A stretch of 28,851 bases of DNA from an uncultured Phocaeicola sp. (GTDB taxonomy: Bacteria > Bacteroidota > Bacteroidia > Bacteroidales > Bacteroidaceae): contig CAOYQO010000031.1 of the NCBI GenBank assembly GCA_948566455.1, forward strand, positions 1 through 28,851, read 5' to 3'. The position numbers and the translations under genes are program-made. This document shows positions 6,047-13,300 of the stretch, one piece after another. A model generated the notes under the pieces. That model saw nothing but the letters and a program-made list of their open reading frames with translations. It was not told where the DNA came from and did no database searches. Within the stretch, counting starts at the first letter, position 1. Every line of letters starts with the position of its first letter.

Positions 6047-7240
6047 ATGAATACACTTCCTATTGATTTGTACAAGGTTATCGAGTATGGGCTTGGTGGG
6101 GACACTTGGCAAGAATTTATTGACCGTTACAAGGAGAAGTATGACCTACTTCAAATTGATGGTTTTGAATTTGAAGCAACCAAGTTGGATTATACTTTCT
6201 CCCAGCTTATTACAAGCCTCGGCGTGAAAACGCTGCCAGCTTACGTTGATCCGGAAAGTCCGGGTTATGAAGCTGCATTGGGAGAACTCGAAGGAAGGAC
6301 GGGTAATATCCCGACTCAAAAGAAGTTCTACCGTTTGAACCGTGTGACTGTGAGACAACAATTGCAGCTGTTGCAACGGGTAGGCATGTCCGCATTGACG
6401 GAAGAGATGCAGAATGTGTTCTTGGGCTTGCTTGATGAAAGTGCTGACGGTCTTATCGGATCGTACTACAATGCGCTTACTCACCAGCGAATGAGAATTG
6501 TTTCCACGGGTAAGTTCACTATTGATACTGATAACAACCCACGTGGTTTGAAGGGTATCACTATTGACTTTAATATCCCTGAAAACCATTATCAAGCATT
6601 GGCCGGCACAAGCCGCTGGTGGACTAAGGATGAACATATTCCGGCAAATCAAGGCTCTGCCTCTGATCCGATTATGGATATAAAGAACAGAGTGAAAGAG
6701 ATTCGCCGCAAATATCATTATTTGGGCAAGATCAGGATGGAGCTGGCGCAGGACTTATGGGATGATTTAATGACTCATACCGCGGTTCTTAAACGTATCG
6801 GCCATTCCCTCTATCCGACTGTGACGGATGATAGTACGGTTATTGCCAATGCACAGAATGAAGATGAAGACCGCCTGAAAGCCATTTTCAAGAAACTGGT
6901 TAAGGTGGATGAAATCGTGCCACGTGACAGCTATGCTTTTGTTGACAAGCCCGGTAAGGATGCGGACGGACAACCTGATCTTATCACTGAACAAGTGGAG
7001 AACTTCAAGGCCACCAATATTGCCTTTATACCAGTAGGTCAGATCGGTACTATTCAAGGTGTGGAGCCTTTGACTTTGGGATATGAGGCAAACAAGGTTG
7101 CTTCTTATGACGGTGGACGCTTGAAACTGACACAGAGAGCCAATCCTGAAACACATTCAATCTATATTGAAAGTGAAGCCGCCCAAATGTGTGTGCCGAG
7201 AATGCCACAGTATATGTTCATCTCTACTGTAACTGTGTAA
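6047..7240 (+). CDS. Major capsid protein
   Basis: 397 residues, the length usual for an HK97-fold coat protein, placed after the scaffold-like gene and before the neck genes. It starts with an amphipathic segment (LYKVIEYGLGG) and has a long helical stretch around residues 90-140 (RLNRVTVRQQLQLLQRVGMSALTEEM, in part) and a C-terminal beta-rich half with IAFIPVGQIGTIQGVEPLTLG near 325-345. The closing segment SIYIESEAAQMCVPRMPQYMF is typical of the last strand of coat proteins of gut Bacteroidales phages. Identification rests on size, order and general pattern, not on a diagnostic motif. The first 35 bases upstream are AT-rich, with no Shine-Dalgarno match, as is common in Bacteroidales. Confidence 0.75.
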   Translation: MNTLPIDLYKVIEYGLGGDTWQEFIDRYKEKYDLLQIDGFEFEATKLDYTFSQLITSLGVKTLPAYVDPESPGYEAALGELEGRTGNIPTQKKFYRLNRVTVRQQLQLLQRVGMSALTEEMQNVFLGLLDESADGLIGSYYNALTHQRMRIVSTGKFTIDTDNNPRGLKGITIDFNIPENHYQALAGTSRWWTKDEHIPANQGSASDPIMDIKNRVKEIRRKYHYLGKIRMELAQDLWDDLMTHTAVLKRIGHSLYPTVTDDSTVIANAQNEDEDRLKAIFKKLVKVDEIVPRDSYAFVDKPGKDADGQPDLITEQVENFKATNIAFIPVGQIGTIQGVEPLTLGYEANKVASYDGGRLKLTQRANPETHSIYIESEAAQMCVPRMPQYMFISTVTV

Positions 7241-7259
7241 TTCTTAAATTCATGCAAGA

Positions 7260-7634
7260 ATGAATGAGGAACTTTCTCATACGGAAGATATGACCATTGA
7301 GGACTTTTTGAGTGGCGCAACTGCTTATGAAATAGCGGACAACGCCCTCAAAAGGGTTCTTGTCAAGCGGAAAATCGCTTTTGGAACAATGGTAAGTGAA
7401 CTGACCGAAAGGCAGCTTGATCTTGCCACTGCCGATATTTACATGTGGTGTGCAAGCACTCCAAGCAGTAAGAATGATACCGAAGACAGTGACGGGGGAT
7501 GGAAGCATAAGGAAGGTGGTTGGCAGACCAGTGCATACGACAAGCGGCAACTCCGTGAAATGGCGAAAGAACTGTATGAGAAATGGGATGAAGAAGTTGT
7601 AAAGGGCACTAAAATCAGAATAGTCAATTTTTGA
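7260..7634 (+). CDS. Head-tail adaptor/head completion protein (putative)
   Basis: 124 residues immediately after the capsid gene. It is mostly helical: TIEDFLSGATAYEIADNALKRVLVKRKI and MVSELTERQLDLATADIYMWCAS (parts), then a loop rich in Ser, Asp and Gly, then YDKRQLREMAKELYEKWDEE. Small helical proteins at this position build the ring that joins portal to neck (gp15/gp6-like adaptors), and the DIY-W helix before a disordered insertion is similar to adaptor proteins of Bacteroides phages. Assignment is by position and fold expectation only. Confidence 0.5.
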   Translation: MNEELSHTEDMTIEDFLSGATAYEIADNALKRVLVKRKIAFGTMVSELTERQLDLATADIYMWCASTPSSKNDTEDSDGGWKHKEGGWQTSAYDKRQLREMAKELYEKWDEEVVKGTKIRIVNF

Positions 7635-7636
7635 GT

Positions 7637-7960
7637 ATGAAAGTAAATAATCCACGGCATCCGCACAAATGTACTGTTTACCGAATTATAGGTGAGGATT
7701 CTTTCAGTGATGGTGAGAAGGTGATCTTGTATGAAGGTATATGCCGAAAGGAAGGTAGTACAAATTTGCGGACATTCAAAACCGATAATGTGATAAAGAG
7801 CGATTATCTGTTGAGCCTTCCCGGAATTGTTGAAGGAATATTGGCCGGTGATCTGATAGATGTCACGGACAGACAAGGCACTTTCACTCAATGTATGGTT
7901 ACTGATAGCTATGCCGGAAATTTGGGAACAACTGTGTATTTCAATCTTGCAAAAAATTAA
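7637..7960 (+). CDS. Head closure (stopper)-like protein
   Basis: 107 residues from ATG 7637; a TTG two codons earlier overlaps the previous stop but ATG is preferred. Beta-rich: HPHKCTVYRIIGEDSFSDGE, VILYEGICRKEG, a SDYLLSLPGI strand, GDLIDVTDRQGTFTQCMVTDSYAGNLGTTVYFN (parts). The pattern of an N-terminal strand pair, a long middle loop and a GDxIDVTDRQG turn is that of SPP1 gp16-like/HK97 head closure proteins, which plug the capsid after packaging. Position between adaptor and tail completion genes agrees. Family match is inferred. Confidence 0.5.
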   Translation: MKVNNPRHPHKCTVYRIIGEDSFSDGEKVILYEGICRKEGSTNLRTFKTDNVIKSDYLLSLPGIVEGILAGDLIDVTDRQGTFTQCMVTDSYAGNLGTTVYFNLAKN

Positions 7961-7963
7961 CGC

Positions 7964-8494
7964 ATGGATAACCGGAGCAATGAAGTATTGTTTGATGAAG
8001 GAATAAGGAAGGCAAAGGAGCTTGTTTCAGGATATATCTTTGATGTCTTGACTAAATGCTGTGAAGAACTTATCCAAGATGCACTTGATAACAAGTCAGG
8101 CTTTCGGAATCTTACGGGTAATACAATAACCAGTTATGCGTGCGGATTATTCATGGACGGTAGATTTTCCTATTTCGTTTGTAGTGGAGATTCAATGAAA
8201 CAACCGGTGAGAGTAAAACTGACTAAAGGTGAAACATTTGTAGGTGTCAGTTATGATAATCAGAACAGACGTTTTACTGGAACAATAGAAACTGATAAAG
8301 GTTATGGCGAAGCATCCTCCTTTGATTTCTTGAAAAGATATAAGTCGGAATCACGTAAAGGATTTGAGATAGTAATGTGCACGGGTACTGAATATTCAAC
8401 CTATTTGGAGAATGTGTTAAATGCAGATGTTCTGACCGGAACATTTCAAAGGGCACAAAATACATTATTCAAGAACTTTAAACCAATGAAATGA
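7964..8494 (+). CDS. Neck/tail completion protein, HK97 gp10-like position
   Basis: 176 residues, third gene after the capsid gene. N-terminal helix (VLFDEGIRKAKELVSGYIFDVLTKCCEEL) followed by a beta-rich body with TGNTITSYACGLFMDGRFSYFV and VRVKLTKGETFVGV, and a helical C-terminus ending NTLFKNFKPMK. An N-terminal helix plus beta body containing TGNLxxS-type turn (here FRNLTGNTITSY at 47-58) is what tail-completion proteins of the gp10 family show. Function is inferred from order. The last four bases overlap the next start (ATGA), so translation is coupled. Confidence 0.5.
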   Translation: MDNRSNEVLFDEGIRKAKELVSGYIFDVLTKCCEELIQDALDNKSGFRNLTGNTITSYACGLFMDGRFSYFVCSGDSMKQPVRVKLTKGETFVGVSYDNQNRRFTGTIETDKGYGEASSFDFLKRYKSESRKGFEIVMCTGTEYSTYLENVLNADVLTGTFQRAQNTLFKNFKPMK

Positions 8495-8886
8495 TGGGAC
8501 GGACAGTTTATAGACGTATGGATATATTAAAACAAATCGCTGATGCAGTAACCGGCATTGGTGAAAAGGTTTTCATAACAGATCGTCCGGCTGCTGAACA
8601 AAAGGCGATGAAGGACTTTGTTGTTATCCGGTTGCCACAAACTATCCAAGATAAAGGAAGTACCTACCAAGACACTTACTGTCAGATAAACGTTTTTGCG
8701 CATGATCGCTCAAACGGTATTGAGAATACAGTCCGTTTGGATGAAATGCAAATGGAAGTGGTTTCAAAATTTCCAATAGTGACGGAATTGTTTTCAGCTG
8801 TAAGTCCACGATTGCTTCCCGGAGGAAATGACGGACTCGGTTTTCATTCCTTAATAATACAAGCGAAGCTAATAATAAACAAATGA
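8491..8886 (+). CDS. Tail terminator-like protein
   Basis: 131 residues starting in the ATGA overlap with the gene before. It has the alpha/beta pattern of tail terminators (lambda gpU/SPP1 gp17 type): MDILKQIADAV helix, KVFITDRPA strand, a DFVVIRLPQ strand, YCQINVFAHDRSNG strand and loop, a VRLDEMQMEVVSKF helix, and a final strand FHSLIIQAKLIIN. The position directly before the tail tube gene is the standard one. The alternative is another neck protein. It lacks any recognisable catalytic motif. Confidence 0.55.
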   Translation: MMGRTVYRRMDILKQIADAVTGIGEKVFITDRPAAEQKAMKDFVVIRLPQTIQDKGSTYQDTYCQINVFAHDRSNGIENTVRLDEMQMEVVSKFPIVTELFSAVSPRLLPGGNDGLGFHSLIIQAKLIINK

Positions 8887-8909
8887 CACAAACTTAAAAA
8901 GATACGATT

Positions 8910-9473
8910 ATGGCAGAGATTTCTATTACTACCAAACTGGAAGAGTTAAAGGTGCTCTTTAATCAGATGAAGGAGGTTTATTATGTGTCCAAAGTCAATA
9001 GTGACCTCGCAACTTTAGCGGCTTTTGATATGGAGCTGCCGGTACTCTCTGACGGAGTTACATTTGATACCGGAGCTGCCGATGTTTCCAAGATCAAGTT
9101 GACAACCGGAGCAACTTGGACTTCTATTGCTAATGCTGGAGATTCCGATATTCAGTTTCAAGTACCTTCCGTGGCAGGAAAGATCAATGACTTGTTACTG
9201 AACAAGAAAGCGGAAACGGTGACTATGACTACTACCATTGATGGTGAGATTTATGAAGGTGAAGGTTACAATATCGAACCGAAGAAAGTAATCGGAGGAC
9301 TCTTCATGCGTAGTGAAGACCGTCAAACAGCCTTGTTCTTACCGAATGTTGAGGGGTATAGCAACTTCGTCAGCGAGCAGGATAAGCCGGGGTACTTTAA
9401 TGTATCTGTTTCTCCGTTGAATGATGCTAAGGGTGCCTCTATTTACATTTTACGTAAAAAAGTGTCCGAATAA
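8910..9473 (+). CDS. Major tail tube protein
   Basis: 187 residues, beta-rich, between the tail terminator-like gene and the frameshifting tail chaperones, the usual place of the tail tube protein that stacks in hexameric rings around the tape measure. Visible features: VYYVSKVNSDLATLAAFDMELPVLSDG near the N-terminus, repeated strand-forming stretches (VTMTTTIDGEIYEGEGYN, GLFMRSEDRQTALFLPN) and a C-terminal strand (SIYILRKKVSE). No signal or membrane segment. Gene order is the main evidence. Its transcript ends at or passes through the hairpin at 9511-9556, which could set a high tube-to-chaperone ratio. Confidence 0.7.
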   Translation: MAEISITTKLEELKVLFNQMKEVYYVSKVNSDLATLAAFDMELPVLSDGVTFDTGAADVSKIKLTTGATWTSIANAGDSDIQFQVPSVAGKINDLLLNKKAETVTMTTTIDGEIYEGEGYNIEPKKVIGGLFMRSEDRQTALFLPNVEGYSNFVSEQDKPGYFNVSVSPLNDAKGASIYILRKKVSE

Positions 9474-9510
9474 AAAACTTAGGATATAACACTTTGCAAA
9501 ATTCATATCA

Positions 9511-9556
9511 GCGAAAAGGTGGTGAGCTACTTGATACCGGCCACCACCTTTTTTCG
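9511..9556 (+). terminator. Intrinsic terminator/attenuator after the tail tube gene
   Basis: Arms AAAAGGTGGTG (9514-9524) and CACCACCTTTT (9542-9552) pair perfectly over 11 bp, with a T6 run. It lies between the tail tube and the tail chaperone with no new promoter visible, so it likely lowers, and does not abolish, expression of the downstream genes. Confidence 0.8.
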
Positions 9557-9574
9557 TATAAAACACGATAAAAT

Positions 9575-10033
9575 ATGACAAAGAAGAATGACATAACACT
9601 TCCTACACCGGAGGATGAAAGGCTATTGAATGATGTGTTGGAAGACAGTGTGGACTATGTGGAAGTCCGAGGAAAGAAATATGGTATTTCATGGCTGAAA
9701 AGAGGGACTATACGCAAATTCACCAGTACCATGCAGAAATCGGGGAATGATGATAAGATCAGTTGCCAATGTGCAGCCGCTATCATTTTGAACGGATATT
9801 GGAAGATCAAGTTCTTCTATCCTTTCTTGTGGCGATGGTTCTTTTATATCAAACAATATGGAGATCATGAGCTGATGAAGGTTATAGCCGTCGGCAAAAA
9901 AAAAATTCCAGTGGAAGACTACTTGACTGCTACCATATATCTGACCGCGATGAAGGACACGATGATGACAATGACAAAAGAGGAAGCAGAGCATATCCTT
10001 CACGAACCAGCTACGGACAAACGTGGGAAATAG
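9575..10033 (+). CDS. Tail assembly chaperone (G-type)
   Basis: 152 residues, between tail tube and tape measure, which is the fixed place of the tail assembly chaperone in long-tailed phages. It binds the tape measure and tube protein during assembly and is not in the finished tail. The N-terminal part has TPEDERLLNDVLEDSVDYVEVRGKKYGI (in part), then a helix around FYPFLWRWFFYIKQYGDHELMKVI. Codons 108-110 are AAA AAA AAA inside a run of ten A (9896-9905), a classic slippery site. The zero-frame product ends at 10033; a -1 slip gives the longer form listed separately. Confidence 0.75.
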   Translation: MTKKNDITLPTPEDERLLNDVLEDSVDYVEVRGKKYGISWLKRGTIRKFTSTMQKSGNDDKISCQCAAAIILNGYWKIKFFYPFLWRWFFYIKQYGDHELMKVIAVGKKKIPVEDYLTATIYLTAMKDTMMTMTKEEAEHILHEPATDKRGK

Positions 10034-10317
10034 GCAAGTCCTATCCGTGGCTGACAGAGCCTTTGAGAGTATTTGGGATTCCAATAAGCAAGCCCTTGTT
10101 TGGTATTTATTGGGTACTTACAAATGCACAAATTGAACTATTGGCAATGGATGTGTCTATTGTGGTTACAGATTGTGACAAGGACAACAAGGAAAAGAAG
10201 CACAATACGAAGAACTTCAAATCCCCTTCCGTAAGCGAAATAGAGGATGCTGCCAAACGCTGGAAAAATAAGTATGGCAATGGAGAAACAGCAATTAACA
10301 TTAATGATTATAAGTAG
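9575..10317 (+). CDS. Frameshifted tail assembly chaperone fusion (G-T type)
   Basis: Predicted product of join(9575..9904, 9904..10317), about 247 residues: the first 110 residues of the G-type protein continue in the -1 frame. The downstream frame is open with no stop through the overlap and encodes a convincing protein segment (WLTEPLRVFGIPISKP, then GIYWVLTNAQIELLAMD, and a lysine-rich tail ending ININDYK). The T part has a start codon only as a weak TTG at 10063, which argues that it is made by frameshifting. It ends 17 bases before the tape measure gene, matching the gpG/gpGT arrangement, where the T domain binds the tail tube protein and the G domain coats the tape measure. Confidence 0.75.
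9896..9905 (+). promoter_or_regulatory. A10 slippery sequence for -1 frameshift
   Basis: Ten A in a row read as AAA AAA AAA ATT in the zero frame. A shift of one base back enters a frame with no stop until 10315-10317. Slippage could be ribosomal or by RNA polymerase, both known on A-runs. Confidence 0.75.
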
Positions 10318-10334
10318 CACAAACACAATAATAT

Positions 10335-13300
10335 ATGGCTGATCTCGGTAATTTATATTTTGATATACTGTTCCGTGATAAGACAGCGGAACAACGTAAA
10401 AAATTGAAAGCGGAAATCACCAAAGACTTGCAGGCAAAACTTGATGTGGGTTTTGACAAGAAGAAGTTGGTTGGTGATATGAAGACTTTGCTTCAAAGTG
10501 AGAAGTTTAAGATCAATGTGGTAGTGGATAAGGCCAGTACCACACAAGCTGTCCGTGCCGCCTTGCAAGCCGCCGGGTTGAATACAAACTTTACAGCAAG
10601 TGATTTACGCGCCGCCAAAGCCGCAGCCATTCAAACCAAAGCGGAGGCTTCTGCCGCAGCCGCACGTGAGCTTGCGCGACAAAGAGCCGCCCGTGCCGCC
10701 AAAGCGGAACTGGATTTGGCTAATGCCCGTGAGAGATCAGCCAATGCAGCAAGGCGGCACATGACAGCCACTCTCAATATGAATGGAGCAATGAACAGCC
10801 AGTTGAGTATTGTCGGACAATTAAGAAATGAATTTTTGGGGCTATACTCCATTTATGCGGCACAAAATTTCTTACGTGCAGTGGTTGATATTGGTGGTGA
10901 GTTGGAGAATCAGAAAATTGCAATGGCCTCTATCCTGCAAGATGAAGGCAAAGCTACAACCATATTCAATCAGATTAAGAAACTGGCTGTTGCTTCTCCG
11001 TTCGGGGTTATGGATTTGAATCAGTATGCCAAGCAACTTTCTGCATATTCTATACCATACAATGAATTGTATGATACCATGAAAAGGCTGGCTGATATAT
11101 CAGCCGGTGTAGGTGTTGATATGGGGCGTATCATATTGGCCTTCGGTCAGATAAAGGCTGCTAAATTCTTGAAAGGAACAGAATTGCGGCAATTGACGGA
11201 AGCGAACATTCCTATGGTGGATAAACTGGCCGAGCGATTCAGTAAGTTGGAAGGCCGCATTGTCAGTGCCGGTGAAGTGCTTGATATGATCTCGAAAAAG
11301 AAGGTTACGTTTGAGGACGTAAAAGATGTTCTTTGGGAACTTACGGATGATGGTGGCATGTTTCATAACATGCAGGAAGTTCTTTCAGAATCAGTCAAAT
11401 CCAAATGGAAGAACTTGGCTGATGCGATTGACATTATGCTTGGTGATATTGCGGAGTCAATGGGTAGTACATTGAAATGGACTGCCGAAAGCCTTACCAC
11501 CCTTGCACAAAATTGGAAAGAACTTGTACCGGCTATCGAAGCTGCCGTTGGAGCCTTTGGATTTTGGAAGGCAGCTATGTTGGTGAATAGTCGTTTGGTT
11601 GTTGGTGAATATAAAAATATTTCGCAGACTGTTTTGGCTAATAAAAGGCTTACGGCAGAAAAACTTCGCGTTGAAGCAGCATATAGGAAACTGACTGTTG
11701 CCGAACAACAACTTATTGCCACTTCCAATAAACTGACTTATGCGGATTATGAGCAGATGGCTGTTTCGGGTCAATTAACAAAGAATAAACTGCTTCAACT
11801 TGTAGCTATGAAAAGACTGACTGTGGCACAAGCGGAAAGTATAGCTCTTCAGGCAAAGATGGGCAGACTCGATGTCTCACAAATATCTCACATTGGAGCG
11901 ATGAATGTGGGGATTAGAGCATTGTGGGGGAATTTAAAAAATTTGGGGATGGTTTTGAAAGGGTTAGCTCCCCAATTTATTGTCTTTGCAGCAGCCTCTG
12001 CCATTTTTGAATCATGGTATAAGTCCGGGCAAAAGGCTGACGAAATGAACGAGCGTATTTCCGAGTTGACAACAAGAGCACAAGACGGTTTCAAGAACCT
12101 AACGAAAGAAGCTCAAAAATTTGCTGATGTTGATCCTTTTAAGGCGAATGATGCCTCATTGATTTCTTCTATTGAAGAAATGAAAACAGCATTAAAGGAT
12201 TATTCTCCAGTTTGGGCAGACACTTTTAATGAAACGTTTAAGACTGATGATGAAGGAAATACGGTTAAAAGCCTTGCAGAACAATATATATTGCTTCGGA
12301 ATGCTTTGAATGATACAAAAGAGGCTTATAGGCTGCTTAATGACATAAAAGGTACGTCTGAACATGCCAATGAAGCGACTGACGGTTATTTTGATGACAG
12401 TTTTCTTGAAAATATCAATGACTATATTGATGCGAAGGAACGGGTAAACAAGATTATTGGCCGCATGTCAGGCAGCTATATCGAGTATTCCACCGCCATG
12501 CAGAAAGTTATAGCTAAACATGATGATTTTGCCAAAGCCGCTTCGGGTAAACCGCTGAAAGAACAGCTATCCATTCTCAAAGAATACCCCAAAGCATTGG
12601 CCAGCCTGAATAATGAGTTGCCTTTCACTGGAGGATATAGAGATGATATTTTTCAATTGCGGAAAGCGTGGAAAAACTCTAAGCGTATTTATATGGAAGA
12701 TGTATTGCCGGATATGAAAGACTTCCTATCTAGGTACAAGTCGAGATTGGGAGCTGCCGGTTGGGATTTAAATAATTTGAGTGATGCCCAAAGAATAGCC
12801 ATCAGTTTAGACATAAGTGCTTTCTTTGACACGTTCGAGAAGATGCCGAAGTATATGCGGGACTTCTTTAATGGGAAGATTCTTGAAGATGAGTTCAATA
12901 TCAAGATTAATGCTGAATATACAGAAGCCAGTCAAAGTTTTTCTGATTTGCAGAAAAAGTTCAATGGAGCCACAGATGGGCAATTTGAAGCCCAAATAAA
13001 GGTTTCCACGGATTCAGAGAAAATCATTGAAGGAATACAAAAAGCGTATAAGGAAGCTAAAGAGACAACAAATCAATTGAAGCCGGTATTGATTAAAGCC
13101 GGAATAGATTTGTCAGGTGGAGCTAAAATTGACTTGTCAAAACTTCCTGACTGGCAGAAGCAAATTGTATCAGATTATAAAAAAGCTTTCGACACAATGC
13201 AATCCGGTGAGAAAGGAGCTAAAGAAATCGGTTTTTCTCTCACTGATCCAAGTAAGAATAAGAGCAAAAAGGATGTCTTTGCCGAGAGGTTGAAAGAACG

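Noticed and set aside
6146..6718. 190-residue ORF on the minus strand
   Set aside because: Antisense to the major capsid gene, with Cys/His/Ser-rich composition typical of a shadow frame.
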